Numbered from the stretch's first letter, positions 8,230 to 17,602 are shown. The stretch is 64,000 bases of DNA from Oxalobacteraceae bacterium AB_14 (GCA_000381565.1 KB906724.1:1800801-1864800); one strand, 5' to 3'. Translations and numbers: made by a program. Notes: generated by a model from the sequence alone, not told the origin.

Positions 8230-9018
8230 TCAGTAGTAGTTGCCCATCAAGGAGGCGATTTCGATCAGCAGCATCACGGCGAACAGCCGCACCATGTCGT
8301 ACAGGCCGTGCGTGACCTTGGCGCGATAGCTGGCGCCAAAGTAGTAGGAGGAGGCCATCGGTATCAGTCCGACCGCAAAGCTGAAGAAGACGATCTTCAG
8401 CACCAGGATCAGCGTCACGGCCGGATTGAAGACCTGGCCGACCACCCGCGTGTAGCCGGGCAGCGCCCAGGGCGTGAAGCCGTACAGCGACAGGTAGGCC
8501 AGGATCAGCGCCATCACGCAGCTGACGGCGGCCAGCATCCAGACGGCGAACACGCCGGCGGCCACGCGCGGGAAGAACTCCTGGTGCAGCTCGTCGTCGC
8601 CGGCGTTGGCGGCCTTGTCGCGGCTTTGCGAGAATTCCAGTGCCGAAGGCAGGGTGGTGCGCAGCGCAACGAAGGCGGCGGCGGTCAGCGGGATCAGTTC
8701 CAGCACCAGCACGCGCACCACCATCTCCAGCGCGAAGCGCGACAGGCCGTAGCTCTGCGACGTGACCACCACGATGCGGATCAGCACCAGGCTCACCAGC
8801 GCCGACAGCACGCCGTACCAGGCCAGGTTGGGCGCGGTGTCGCGCACGATGCGGCGCGCCAGCAGGTTGCGGTTGGCGCCGCCGTAACTGGCGGGGCTGA
8901 ACGCCAGCGACAGCATCAGCACGGCGAACTGCAGCAGCCGCCACCAGCTGTTGAGCCAGTTGACGGTTGCGTGGACCAGGCGCTTCAGCGCGGACGGGAT
9001 AGCTGCTTCTATGCTCAT
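8230..9018 (-). CDS. MlaE/YrbE-family permease, divergent
   Basis: A 262-residue membrane protein with about five to six hydrophobic segments (roughly 28-45, 65-85, 98-120, 150-180, 200-225, 240-258), matching the size and layout of MlaE/YrbE permeases, and encoded directly before an MCE protein. The family's coupling-loop signature (E-x-x-A-L-x-x-M-G-x-D-P, preceding a conserved PR) is degraded: residues 134-151 read KAANAGDDELHQEFFPRV. No ATPase gene lies within this cluster; the upstream neighbour on the same strand is a LysR regulator. It may use an ATPase encoded elsewhere or act differently. Confidence 0.75.
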   Translation of the reverse strand: MSIEAAIPSALKRLVHATVNWLNSWWRLLQFAVLMLSLAFSPASYGGANRNLLARRIVRDTAPNLAWYGVLSALVSLVLIRIVVVTSQSYGLSRFALEMVVRVLVLELIPLTAAAFVALRTTLPSALEFSQSRDKAANAGDDELHQEFFPRVAAGVFAVWMLAAVSCVMALILAYLSLYGFTPWALPGYTRVVGQVFNPAVTLILVLKIVFFSFAVGLIPMASSYYFGASYRAKVTHGLYDMVRLFAVMLLIEIASLMGNYY

Positions 9019-9068
9019 TTTGACATCTTAGCACCGCGACGGCGTCGGCGCATGTCCGCCACGGGCGC

Positions 9069-9935
9069 TTATTCTTCGGCGAAGGTGGCAATGACGGCGT
9101 CGGCGGCGGCGCGCACGCGGGCGCTGCGACTGAGGTCGCTGTGCATCACCAGCCAGACATCGTAGTGGTCGACGCGCTCGGGCCAGACGCGGGTGAGCTG
9201 CGGATCGCCGTCGGCCATGTGGCAGGGCAGCTCGGCCACGCCCATGCCGCGCCGGGCGGCGTCCAGCATCACCATGCCGCTGTTGACCTCAAGCGCCACG
9301 CGGGCGTTGGCGATCGGTTCCATGCAAAGCTTCTCCATGTGGCGCGGCGCCACCGCACCCTGGTAGATGATGATGTCGTGGCCTTGCATGCCGTTGCCCC
9401 GGAGCGGCACGCCGCGTTCGGCCAGGTAGGCCGGCGTGGCGTACAGGCCCATGCTGCGCCGGGTCAGGTGGCGCGAGATCAGGTCGGGACTGGTGGGCTT
9501 GAGGGTGCGCACCGCCAGGTCGGCTTCGCGCCGGGTCAGGTTGCTGATCTCGGTGCTGGTGCTCAGGATGATGCGGATTTCCGGATGCATGGTGTGCAGC
9601 CGCTGCATGGCGCCCAGCACCGAGTGGCTGGCGATGGTGTCCGAGGTGGCGATGCGCACGATGCCGGACAGGCGGTTGTCGATGCCCTGCATCTCGCGCT
9701 GGAACTGCAGGGCGGCGTGCTCCATCAGTTCGGCGGCGGTGACGGCCAGTTCGCCGGCGGGCGTGGCCAGGTAGCCGGACGGCGTGCGCAGGAACAGGCG
9801 CGCGCCCAGCGATTTTTCCAGCGCGTTGAGGCGCCGGCCGACGGTGGCCTGGTCGATGTCGAGGGCGGCGGCGGCCGAGCGCAGCGTGCCTTTGCGGTAG
9901 ATGGCCAGGAAAATCCTGGCGTTGTCCCAATCCAT
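9069..9935 (-). CDS. LysR-family transcriptional regulator
   Basis: A full-length 288-residue LysR protein. The N-terminal HTH is clear (LRSAAAALDIDQATVGRRLNALEKSLGARLF), and the C-terminal effector domain runs from about residue 90. It diverges from the MFS exporter gene at 10045, and TGCATC-type inverted repeats lie between the two, so it probably controls that exporter and itself. The permease operon begins 50 bases downstream on the same strand and may be read through from here. Confidence 0.88.
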   Translation of the reverse strand: MDWDNARIFLAIYRKGTLRSAAAALDIDQATVGRRLNALEKSLGARLFLRTPSGYLATPAGELAVTAAELMEHAALQFQREMQGIDNRLSGIVRIATSDTIASHSVLGAMQRLHTMHPEIRIILSTSTEISNLTRREADLAVRTLKPTSPDLISRHLTRRSMGLYATPAYLAERGVPLRGNGMQGHDIIIYQGAVAPRHMEKLCMEPIANARVALEVNSGMVMLDAARRGMGVAELPCHMADGDPQLTRVWPERVDHYDVWLVMHSDLSRSARVRAAADAVIATFAEE

Positions 9936-9951
9936 GCGGGTTTCCGGTGAT

Positions 9952-10004
9952 GATGCATTTTTGCATCGAGGTGCCGATATTATGCGTATTTACTGCATCA
10001 TGCA
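9952..10004. promoter_or_regulatory. TGCATC-type inverted repeats between LysR gene and MFS gene
   Basis: Two palindromes share a core: GATGCA-TTTT-TGCATC at 9952-9967 and TGCAT-C-ATGCA at 9994-10004, 42 bases apart start to start. Both lie in the 109-base divergent region. Paired dyads sharing a half-site are what a tetrameric LysR regulator would need. Confidence 0.5.
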
Positions 10005-10044
10005 AGGAGGCTAACATCGATGCACTCTCACTGAAGGAAGCATC

Positions 10045-11433
10045 ATGACTACCCCTAGCACCGTGGCGCCGGCGACCCTGCCGCGCCAGATTCCCGCCTT
10101 GCTGGTGTTGATGACACTGGCCATCGGCTTCGTGATGGCGATGATCGATGTCACCGCCGTCAACACCGCTTTGTCCGATATCTCGCTCAATCTGGGCGTG
10201 CCGCTCACCGGCCTGGTGTGGGTGGTGGACGGCTACACGCTGACCTTCGCCGCGCTGCTGATGGCCGGCGGCGCGCTGGCCGACCGCTATGGCCCGAAGA
10301 ATGTCTACCAGGGCGGCTTGAGCGTGTTCATTCTGGGGTCGGTGCTGTGCGCCGTGGCCCCCAGCGGCAATGCGCTGATCGCCGCGCGGCTGCTGCAGGG
10401 CGCGGGCGCGGCGCTGTTCATGCCGAGTTCCCTCAGCCTGCTGACGCATGCCTACGAAGACCAGGCCACCCGCGCGCGCATGCTGGGCACCTGGTCGGCG
10501 ATCGTCGGCTGCTCGTCGGCCGCCGGTCCGCTGGTGGGTGGGCTGCTGGTGCATGGCTTTGGCTGGCGCAGCGTGTTCTGGGTGAACGTGCCGATCGGCC
10601 TGCTCGGCATCGTGCTGACGCAGGTGGTGGCGCCGGCCACGCCGCGCCTGCAGCGCGCGCTGTCGATGTTGAGCCATCTGCTGGGCGTGGCCGCGCTGGC
10701 GGGGCTGAGCTTTGTGCTGATCGAAGGCCCGTCGCTGGGCTGGGCCTCGGCGCCGGTATTGGGCGCCCTGGCGGCGACGGTGTCGGCGGCGTTGCTGCTG
10801 GTGCGGCGCGAGCGCACCGGCGCGCATCCCCTGCTGCCACGGGCGCTGTTCGATACGCCGGCTTTTGCAGCGGCCAACGGGGTCGGCTTCCTGATTAATT
10901 TCGCCGTGTTCGGCCAGTTGTTCCTGCTTAGCCTTTACATCCAGCAGTCCGGCGCGGATGCGCTGCACACTGGCTTGAAGCTGATACCGATGATGGCCGC
11001 TTTCGCCGTCGGCAACCTGACTTCGGGCCGCGTCACGGCGCGGGTCGGCACGCGGCCGCCGATGATGTACGGCTTGATGGTGGGCTTGGGCATGGCGTTC
11101 GTGATGCTGGTCGGCCTGACGCCGCAAACGCCTTACTGGCTGCTGGTGCTGGGCGCCGTGGTGATGAACTTCGCCATCGGCATCGCGATTCCGGGCATGA
11201 CGGCGACGGTGATGCTGGTGGCCGGCAAGGCGCATTCCAACAGCGCCGCCGCCGCGTTGAACGCCAATCGTCAGATCGGCGCCCTGGTCGGCGTGGCGAT
11301 GATGGGCACCGTGATGCACATGGTGCCCGGGTGGGCCTGGCGCCTGCCGCTGGCCTTCGGTTTGATTTCGGCGGCTTACGCAGGCGCGCTAGTGCTGGTG
11401 TACCGATACGTCAAGCTGGGCAAGCCGGCTTAA
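10045..11433 (+). CDS. MFS drug/solute exporter, DHA2 (EmrB/QacA-like) family
   Basis: A 462-residue integral membrane protein with about 14 hydrophobic segments. It begins with [18 protein letters not shown], the motif D1 region of DHA2 proton-antiporters, followed by [24 protein letters not shown]. Members export lipophilic drugs, dyes or toxic metabolites. GAAGGAAGC precedes the ATG. The divergent LysR gene is its likely regulator. The stop overlaps that of the convergent ribB gene. The substrate is unknown. Confidence 0.87.
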   Translation: MTTPSTVAPATLPRQIPALLVLMTLAIGFVMAMIDVTAVNTALSDISLNLGVPLTGLVWVVDGYTLTFAALLMAGGALADRYGPKNVYQGGLSVFILGSVLCAVAPSGNALIAARLLQGAGAALFMPSSLSLLTHAYEDQATRARMLGTWSAIVGCSSAAGPLVGGLLVHGFGWRSVFWVNVPIGLLGIVLTQVVAPATPRLQRALSMLSHLLGVAALAGLSFVLIEGPSLGWASAPVLGALAATVSAALLLVRRERTGAHPLLPRALFDTPAFAAANGVGFLINFAVFGQLFLLSLYIQQSGADALHTGLKLIPMMAAFAVGNLTSGRVTARVGTRPPMMYGLMVGLGMAFVMLVGLTPQTPYWLLVLGAVVMNFAIGIAIPGMTATVMLVAGKAHSNSAAAALNANRQIGALVGVAMMGTVMHMVPGWAWRLPLAFGLISAAYAGALVLVYRYVKLGKPA

Positions 11434-12092
11434 ACACCGTGCGTGGTGCGCCATTCGATCATCTCGGCGATGGTCAGGATGGGCATGCCGTGCAGTTCGG
11501 CGAATTGCTCGATGTCGGCGCCGCGCATCATGGTGCCGTCGGGGTTCATCAACTCGCACAGCACGGCGGCCGGATTGAGGCCGGCCATGGTCGCCAGGTC
11601 CACCGAGCCTTCGGTGTGGCCTTTGCGGGCCAGTACGCCGCCCGGCGTGGCGCGCAGCGGGAACACGTGACCCGGATGGACCAGGTCACGCGGTTGAGCG
11701 TCCGCCGCGATGGCGGTGCGGATGGTGGTGACCCGGTCCGCCGCCGAAACGCCGGTGGTCACGCCTTCGCGCGCCTCGATCGATACCGTGAACGGCGTGC
11801 CGTAACGGCTGCCGTTATCGGCGGCCATCATTGGCAGCTCCAGCGCGCGCACCTTGTCGGCGCTCAGGCAGAGGCAGACGATGCCGCTGCATTCGCGGAT
11901 CATCATGGCCATCGATTGCACGGTGATTTTTTCGGCGGCGACGATCAGGTCCGCTTCGTTCTCGCGGTCGAAATCGTCGAGCAGGATCACTGGCACGCCG
12001 GCGCGCATGGCTTCCAGCGCCGCGGCGATGCGGCCTTCCAGGTCGTCCGATACCAGGGAGCAGGGGGATACTGCGGATTGTTGGTCTAACAT
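11430..12092 (-). CDS. ribB: 3,4-dihydroxy-2-butanone-4-phosphate synthase
   Basis: A 220-residue monofunctional RibB that makes 3,4-dihydroxy-2-butanone 4-phosphate from ribulose 5-phosphate for riboflavin. Motifs include [19 protein letters not shown] (acidic metal-binding region), [16 protein letters not shown] and [10 protein letters not shown], with REGVTTG upstream. There is no GTP cyclohydrolase II domain. The start at 12092 is fixed by GAGGAGCG about eight bases upstream; an upstream in-frame start at 12194 would run into the FMN riboswitch and is unlikely. The riboswitch upstream implies repression by FMN. Confidence 0.95.
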   Translation of the reverse strand: MLDQQSAVSPCSLVSDDLEGRIAAALEAMRAGVPVILLDDFDRENEADLIVAAEKITVQSMAMMIRECSGIVCLCLSADKVRALELPMMAADNGSRYGTPFTVSIEAREGVTTGVSAADRVTTIRTAIAADAQPRDLVHPGHVFPLRATPGGVLARKGHTEGSVDLATMAGLNPAAVLCELMNPDGTMMRGADIEQFAELHGMPILTIAEMIEWRTTHGV

Positions 12093-12191
12093 GTGAAACG
12101 CTCCTCGCAAATAGGCGAAAAACGCGACAGGGCAAGCGAATACGCGCGGCCCGCCGCACCGATCGCTCGGGCGGGAGGCCGCGTCACCGCA

Positions 12192-12326
12192 CATCTTCTT
12201 TCATCCGGACTATACCGTCGGCTTTGGAATCGCACCAAATCTGCTGACCCTTCGTGAGAAGGCGCTCGCGGGCTTGGCCATCGCTGGCCTTACCGCCGGT
12301 GGGGAATCGCACCCCGCCCCGAAGAC
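12192..12326 (-). ncRNA. FMN riboswitch (RFN element) controlling ribB
   Basis: Read on the minus strand, the segment contains the conserved RFN blocks in order: a GGGGCGGGGTGCGAxTCCCC start, ACCGGCGGTAA, a variable stem, GCCCGCGAGC, GGTCAGCAGA, TGGTGCGATTCCA, GCCGACGGTATAGTCCGGATG, and AAAGAAGATG closing the P1 stem. It ends about 100 bases before the ribB start. FMN binding would reduce ribB expression. The match covers the whole aptamer. Confidence 0.95.
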
Positions 12327-12424
12327 GTCGTTAAATCCTGCCGGCTGGCAGGCGAGGAAGGATTCTAGCCCAAATTAAGGATTTCAGTGTAAGGTAGCTT
12401 TTTCCTTCTTATTTATGCAACGGT

Positions 12425-15250
12425 ATGAAGCTGATGACAATGCGTAGCGCCTCCGCCGCCGTTCTTCTGGCGTGTTCCTTCATGGCGCAAGCCGCCGATC
12501 AGCCGCCGTTGAAATTGAGCGATGCGATACCGGTCGGTCCGCAGGTCAAGGTGGGCCAGCTGGCCAACGGCCTCACTTACTATGTGCAGAAAAACACCCG
12601 TCCCGAGAAGAAGCTGGAGCTGCGGCTGGTGGTGAAGGCCGGCTCGATTCTGGAGGACGACGACCAGCAAGGACTGGCGCACTTCACCGAGCATATGGCC
12701 TTCAACGGCTCGACCCACTTCAAGCGCAACGAGCTGGTGTCCTACCTGCAGTCGATCGGCGTGAAGTTCGGCGCCGACCTGAATGCCTACACCACCTTCA
12801 ACCAAACCGTCTACATCCTGCCGCTGCCAACCGATAAGCCGGAGGTGGTGAAGCAGGGCTTCCAGGTGCTGGAGGACTGGGCGCACGGCCTGTCGCTCAA
12901 CGACGCCGACATCGACAGCGAGCGCGGTATCGTGCTGGAGGAACTGCGGATGGGCAAGGGCGTGGACGACCGCATGAACAAGGTGCTGCTGCCGAAGGTG
13001 CTGAACGGCTCGCGCTATGCGCAGCGCATGCCGATCGGTAAGGAGGACATCCTCAAAACCTTCAAGCACGACGCCGTCAAGCGCTTCTACCGCGACTGGT
13101 ATCGCCCTGACCTGATGGCGGTGGTGGTGGTCGGCGATATCGAGCCGGCCGATGCGGAAAAGCTGATCACCCAGCATTTCGGCGGCCTGAAAAATCCGCA
13201 GAACGAGCGCCCGCGCGAGTACGCCAAGATACCCGTGCGCGCGGAATCCGAAGGCGTGGTGTTCACCGACAAGGAGATCGGCGCGAACTCGGTCTACATC
13301 CGCTACCCGATCCAGGAATGGCCGGCCGGCACCACCATCGCCGACTATCGCCAGAAGCTGATCGAGAACATATACAGCTTTATCCTCAGCCAGCGCATGC
13401 ACGAGTTGACGCAGCAAGCCAATCCACCGTTCCTGCAAGGCGGCAGCGGCATGAGTTCCGTGATGCGAGGCTACCGCTCGTTCGGCGCCGGCGCGGTGCT
13501 GGGCAAGGGCGGCGCCACGCCGGCCATCAATGCGCTGGTGAAGGAAGACCAGCGCGCGCGCCAGTACGGCTTTACGACGTCCGAAGTGGAGCGCGCCAAG
13601 AAGGGCATACTGCGCAACTACGAGCGCATGTACAACGAGCGCGATAAATCCGATTCTGCCGGCTACGCCGCGGAGTACATCCGTAATTTCCTCGACCGGG
13701 AGAGCATACCCGGCATCGCGATGGAGTACCGCTATGCCAGCGAGCTGATACCGGGTATCGCATTGTCCGAGGTGAACGCCGCGGTGCGGGCGGCGGTCCC
13801 TGATAGCCAGAACAAGCTGGTGATCTATACCGGTACCGAGGTGGCGGGCGTGCCGGCGCCGACGGCCGGCGAGCTGCTGGCCACCGCCGGCGCGGCGGAG
13901 AAGATCAGCGTCAAGGCGCCGGAAGAGAAGGTCTATGCCAGCCAGCTGATGGCGGCGCCGCCCAAGGCCGGCAGCATCGTCGGCGAGAGCGTCAACGCCA
14001 GGCTGGGACTGACCGAGCTCACGCTGAGCAACGGCGTCAAGGTGGTGCTGAAGCCGACCGATTTCAATAACGACCAGGTGATACTGGCCGGCCTGCGTTA
14101 CGGCGGCTGGTCGCTGTTCGGCGACCAGGACCTGTTCAACGCGCGCTACGCCAGCAACATCGTGCACCAGATGGGCGTGCGCGATTACACGCCGAGCGAT
14201 CTGGTGAAGGTATTGGCCGGGAAGACGGCGGGCGCCAACGCCAGCGTCAGCTCGATCAACGAGACGGTCAGCGGCGGCTCCGGCAGCGGCGACGTCGAGA
14301 CCATGCTGCAACTGGTGTACCTGAACATGACGCAGCCGCGCAAGGATGCGGCGATCTACAGCGCCTACGTCGATCGTCAGCGCGAACTGGCGAAGAACAA
14401 TATGGCGCGGCCGGAGTCGATCTTCAGCGACACCATCACGGCTACGCTGTACAACAACAACCCGCGCGTGCAGCGGGCGCCGAAGCCGGCCGACTTCGAT
14501 CAGCTGGGCATGGACCGCGTGGTCGACATTTATAACAGCCGCATGTCCAGCGCCAAGGGCTTTACCTTCTTCATGGCGGGCAGCTTCGATGTGGAGAAGG
14601 TCAAGCCCTTGATCGCCACCTATCTGGCCAGCCTGCCGGTGGGCGAGATTCCGGTGGCCTTCAAGGACGTGGGTGTGCGTCCGGTGCGTGGCGTGATCAA
14701 GAAGGAAGTGCATGCGGGCTCCGAGCCCAAGAGCACGATCTCGCTGTCCTTCACCGGCGAGGCGCCGTTCTCGTCGCAGGAGCGCATGCGCCTGCAGGCG
14801 CTGATCGAGGTGCTGAACATCAAACTGATCGAGGTGCTGCGCGAGAAGATGGGCGCGATGTACAGCGGCGGCGTGCGCGGCAACATGGAGCGCATCCCGT
14901 ACCCGAACTATTCGATCACGGCCAACCTGCCGTGCGCGCCGGAGAACGTCGACAAGGTGCTGGCGGCGACGTTCGCGGAGATCGACAAGATCAAGGAGAA
15001 CGGCGCCGAGGACGCGGACCTGGCCAAGGTCAAGGCTTCGTGGATCGAGAACTACCGCAAGGGTTTGCGCGAGAACGGCTACTGGATGGCGGTGTTGATG
15101 AACGCCTTCTTCAACAAGACCGATCCGGCCGATGTGCTGACCTATGAATCACGCGTCGGCGCGTTGACGGCGGCCGAGTTGAAGGACGCCGCCAGGCGCT
15201 ACTTCGACACCAACAATTATGTGCAGGTGGTGCTGTATCCGGCGAAGTAA
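12425..15250 (+). CDS. Secreted M16-family zinc metallopeptidase (PqqL-like)
   Basis: A 941-residue protein with a signal peptide (cleavage near AQA-AD, residues 21-25) and two tandem M16 halves. The first half holds the inverted zinc motif HFTEH (His86, Glu89, His90) and a distal glutamate in ERGIVLEELR. The second half (from about residue 500) lacks the motif, as is normal for the inactive partner domain. Members degrade peptides in a closed chamber, in the periplasm or outside. No clear ribosome site precedes ATG 12425; ATG at 12440 is an alternative start that keeps the signal peptide. Confidence 0.88.
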   Translation: MKLMTMRSASAAVLLACSFMAQAADQPPLKLSDAIPVGPQVKVGQLANGLTYYVQKNTRPEKKLELRLVVKAGSILEDDDQQGLAHFTEHMAFNGSTHFKRNELVSYLQSIGVKFGADLNAYTTFNQTVYILPLPTDKPEVVKQGFQVLEDWAHGLSLNDADIDSERGIVLEELRMGKGVDDRMNKVLLPKVLNGSRYAQRMPIGKEDILKTFKHDAVKRFYRDWYRPDLMAVVVVGDIEPADAEKLITQHFGGLKNPQNERPREYAKIPVRAESEGVVFTDKEIGANSVYIRYPIQEWPAGTTIADYRQKLIENIYSFILSQRMHELTQQANPPFLQGGSGMSSVMRGYRSFGAGAVLGKGGATPAINALVKEDQRARQYGFTTSEVERAKKGILRNYERMYNERDKSDSAGYAAEYIRNFLDRESIPGIAMEYRYASELIPGIALSEVNAAVRAAVPDSQNKLVIYTGTEVAGVPAPTAGELLATAGAAEKISVKAPEEKVYASQLMAAPPKAGSIVGESVNARLGLTELTLSNGVKVVLKPTDFNNDQVILAGLRYGGWSLFGDQDLFNARYASNIVHQMGVRDYTPSDLVKVLAGKTAGANASVSSINETVSGGSGSGDVETMLQLVYLNMTQPRKDAAIYSAYVDRQRELAKNNMARPESIFSDTITATLYNNNPRVQRAPKPADFDQLGMDRVVDIYNSRMSSAKGFTFFMAGSFDVEKVKPLIATYLASLPVGEIPVAFKDVGVRPVRGVIKKEVHAGSEPKSTISLSFTGEAPFSSQERMRLQALIEVLNIKLIEVLREKMGAMYSGGVRGNMERIPYPNYSITANLPCAPENVDKVLAATFAEIDKIKENGAEDADLAKVKASWIENYRKGLRENGYWMAVLMNAFFNKTDPADVLTYESRVGALTAAELKDAARRYFDTNNYVQVVLYPAK

Positions 15251-15254
15251 CCGG

Positions 15255-15275
15255 GCCGCCTGTTACACTGGCGGC
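15255..15275 (+). terminator. Small hairpin after M16 peptidase gene
   Basis: GCCGCC (15255-15260) and GGCGGC (15270-15275) can pair around a nine-base loop just after the stop codon, followed only by TTGTA. There is no proper T-run, so it is a weak terminator candidate. Confidence 0.3.
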
Positions 15276-15304
15276 TTGTATCCATCACGATGTAGAGAAC
15301 TATC

Positions 15305-15505
15305 ATGGCAAAGAAAAAAGAAGAGCTGGACCCGGAAACCCTGGAACTGATCCACTGGTGTATCGAAGTGGAGGGCTTCCTGGTGAAGGGCGGCGCCACG
15401 CAGGAACAGGCGCAGGAGCATATCGAGGAACAGGTCGAGTGGTTCACTGACCTGTTCTACGATGGCTTGACGCCCGAACAGGCGGCGAAGGAAGCGCTGG
15501 CCTGA
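15305..15505 (+). CDS. Small acidic protein of unknown function
   Basis: A 66-residue acidic protein, predicted all-helical, beginning MAKKKEELDPETLELIHWCIE and ending TPEQAAKEALA. It has no membrane segment or known domain. The repeated QEQAQEHIEEQ and TPEQAAKEAL patterns suggest amphipathic helices. The stop overlaps the ATG of the following hydrolase gene (TGATG at 15503-15507), so the two may be translated together, though the high coding quality here contrasts with the lower-GC neighbour. Function unknown. Confidence 0.65.
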   Translation: MAKKKEELDPETLELIHWCIEVEGFLVKGGATQEQAQEHIEEQVEWFTDLFYDGLTPEQAAKEALA

Positions 15506-16635
15506 TGTCGGCCGCCAGGACAGTCACGATGAAAATTCGCGCTCTTGTTTTGCTGTTCCTCGCCACGCTGTACTCCCACATCAACGCACAGGAGTGTCCG
15601 AGCGGGAAGTCTTACGAAGCGGCTAGGGCGGTCGTGCGCGACCTCCAGCGCATCGTTGCGCCAACCGGTATCGATGACTCGTACACGACCACAATCGGCG
15701 GCATCAAGCAGTGGATCAACGTGCGCGGACACGACAGTGGCAACCCCGTCATCCTGTTCCTGCACGGTGGCCCCGCGGCACCTCTGACGCCGGGAATTTG
15801 GGAGTTCCAGCGGCCGATTGAGGAATATTTCACGGTTGTCAATTGGGATCAACGTGGCGCTGGCAAGACCTATCTGGAAACCAATCCGGAAGAGATCAGC
15901 GATAGTATCCACATCGACCGTTACGTTAAAGATGCCATCGAGGTTGCCGAGTACATTCGTCAGCGCTACGGCAAGGACAAGTTGGTCCTGATGGGGCATA
16001 GCTGGGGCACTGTCATCGGCATGAAGGCCGCTCTTGTGCGCCCCGACCTCTTTTCTGCCTATGTCGGCATCGGTCAGGTGATCAATACGCGCGACAACGA
16101 ACAGCTCAGTTTTCAGTATGGTTTGGATCAGGCCAGGGCACATCACAATGCCGAAGCCGTCGCAGAGCTGAATTCCATCGCGCCGTATCCGGGCGACACG
16201 CCGATCACTCGGGAGCGCATCATCATTGCGAGGAAATGGGCGCAATTTTATGGCGGGCTAAGCGCGTATCGCGATGGCGGCGCGAAGTACTATTTCGACG
16301 CACCGTTGCTGTCGCCGGAGTACGACTGCAAGGCCGCTCGCGCGGTCGATCAGGGCAATGTGTACACCCTCGGCCGGATCTTGCCTGAATTCCTGCAGGT
16401 CGACTACAAGCAGGTGCATAAGTTTCCGATTCCGGTGCTGATGTTCATGGGACGTCACGACTACACGACACCGTCTGCCCCCACCGCCGCATGGCTGGAG
16501 CAAGTGGACGCGCCCTACAAGAAGGGAGTATGGTTCGAGCATTCAGCGCATATGATTCCTTGGGAGGAACCAGGGAAAACGCTGATCAGCCTTTTGGAAT
16601 TTGTACGGCCCCTGGCAACTCGTGCTGGCCGCTAG
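15505..16635 (+). CDS. Secreted alpha/beta hydrolase, proline iminopeptidase-like (S33)
   Basis: A 376-residue protein with an N-terminal signal (KIRALVLLFLATLYSHINAQ) and an alpha/beta hydrolase domain. The oxyanion loop HGGPAAP, DQRGAGKT, nucleophile GHSWGT, acid in GRHDYTT and histidine in EHSAHM are all visible, as in S33 prolyl aminopeptidases. It may cleave N-terminal proline or another small amide or ester. ATG 15505 overlaps the preceding stop; ATG 15529 (MKIRALVLL) gives a cleaner signal peptide. GC is lower than in the surrounding genes: bases 16081-16140 are 50% G+C by my count, suggesting possible acquisition. Confidence 0.82.
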   Translation: MSAARTVTMKIRALVLLFLATLYSHINAQECPSGKSYEAARAVVRDLQRIVAPTGIDDSYTTTIGGIKQWINVRGHDSGNPVILFLHGGPAAPLTPGIWEFQRPIEEYFTVVNWDQRGAGKTYLETNPEEISDSIHIDRYVKDAIEVAEYIRQRYGKDKLVLMGHSWGTVIGMKAALVRPDLFSAYVGIGQVINTRDNEQLSFQYGLDQARAHHNAEAVAELNSIAPYPGDTPITRERIIIARKWAQFYGGLSAYRDGGAKYYFDAPLLSPEYDCKAARAVDQGNVYTLGRILPEFLQVDYKQVHKFPIPVLMFMGRHDYTTPSAPTAAWLEQVDAPYKKGVWFEHSAHMIPWEEPGKTLISLLEFVRPLATRAGR

Positions 16636-16646
16636 CGGCTGATATT

Positions 16647-17426
16647 TCAGTCCCAGGCGGAGGGATCGATGACGCCTTCCGCCCGGAATGCGGGCTTGCA
16701 GAACCAATACCCTTGCATCAAGTTGATGCCCGCGTCGCGCAGGACGTCGCGTTCAGCCTTGGTTTCTATGCCTTCGGCGAGCACTTGCACATCTAGCGCG
16801 GTGCAGATTGCCATGATGCCGTTGATGATCGCCTGTTTCGGTTTGCTGGTGTCGATGTCGCGCACCAGTTCCATGTCGATCTTGATGATGTCGGGCTGGT
16901 ACTCGGACAACAGGTTCAAGCCCGCGTAGCCGGCGCCGAAGTCGTCGATCGCCGTGCGGAAACCAAAACGGCTGTATTCCTGGAAGATGTTGACCAGATG
17001 CGGCCTGTCCTGCACCCGCTCGCCTTCGGTGACCTCGAATATGATGCGCTCGATCGGGAAGTGGTAGCGCTGCGCCGCCTCGAAGGTGCTGCGTATGCAA
17101 GCCGCTGGCTGGTAGACTGCGTTCGGCAGGAAATTGATCGACAATAATCCCTTCAAACCAAGTTCTGCCGCTCCCTTGATTGCTTGCACCCGGCACGCCT
17201 GGTCGAACTGGTAGCGATTGGTGTCAGTCACCTGCGACAGGACTGAATAAGCAGATTCGCCGTTCGGACCTCGCACCAATGCCTCGTGCGCGTAAATCGA
17301 GCGAGCGCGCAGATCAACGATGGGCTGATAGGCGAACACGATGTCAAAGCCCAGTTCTTGTTCGTCTTTGCATTTCTGGCACTTGACGGATGGCGTGTCG
17401 CTCTGCGCGGCTGGAGTCGAAGTCAT
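16647..17426 (-). CDS. Stand-alone EAL-domain c-di-GMP phosphodiesterase
   Basis: A 259-residue protein that is almost entirely EAL domain. The key motifs are intact or conservatively changed: EAL at 48-50, EVTEG, DDFGAGYAGL, KIDMELVRDI, AEGIET and QGYWFCKP. It is therefore likely active in hydrolysing c-di-GMP. A short N-terminal extension carries Cys16 and Cys19 (KCQKC), which could bind metal or respond to redox. There is no membrane helix, so it is cytosolic. It converges with the hydrolase gene. Confidence 0.85.
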   Translation of the reverse strand: MTSTPAAQSDTPSVKCQKCKDEQELGFDIVFAYQPIVDLRARSIYAHEALVRGPNGESAYSVLSQVTDTNRYQFDQACRVQAIKGAAELGLKGLLSINFLPNAVYQPAACIRSTFEAAQRYHFPIERIIFEVTEGERVQDRPHLVNIFQEYSRFGFRTAIDDFGAGYAGLNLLSEYQPDIIKIDMELVRDIDTSKPKQAIINGIMAICTALDVQVLAEGIETKAERDVLRDAGINLMQGYWFCKPAFRAEGVIDPSAWD

Positions 17427-17555
17427 GTGGGACCAATACTTTCGAAGGAATGCGTCGGAAAATCATTGTTGTCGTAAGCCATAGTACGCTCTTCCAGCGC
17501 GAGCGTCGGCAATTGGCCAAGATGATGGATCTGCCGCGACCTTTTCGCGTTCCGC

Positions 17556-17602
17556 TTGACGGGGCCTGATCACCGGCCTATATTCACCCATATGGATGAA
17601 TA
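17556..17602 (+). promoter_or_regulatory. Sigma-70 promoter and palindromic operator of ArsR gene, probably leaderless
   Basis: TTGACG (17556-17561), a 17-base spacer and TATATT (17579-17584) form a good housekeeping promoter. The expected start of transcription falls at 17591-17592, on the ATG of the ArsR gene, and no ribosome site is present. A 22-base near-perfect palindrome (17581-17602; TATTCA and TGAATA arms around CCATATGG) spans the -10 end and the start codon, the natural place for an autoregulatory ArsR operator. Confidence 0.65.

Noticed and set aside
6502..9165. Very long + strand open frame opposite the MCE operon
   Set aside because: It lies antisense to well-supported genes and its translation is low-complexity, as expected for GC-rich antisense frames; similar long antisense frames at 12413-14713, 26700-28154 and 33324-35915 were rejected for the same reason.
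12093..12194. N-terminal extension of ribB to 12194
   Set aside because: It would run up to the FMN riboswitch, ignores the strong GAGGAG site before 12092, and adds residues unlike RibB.
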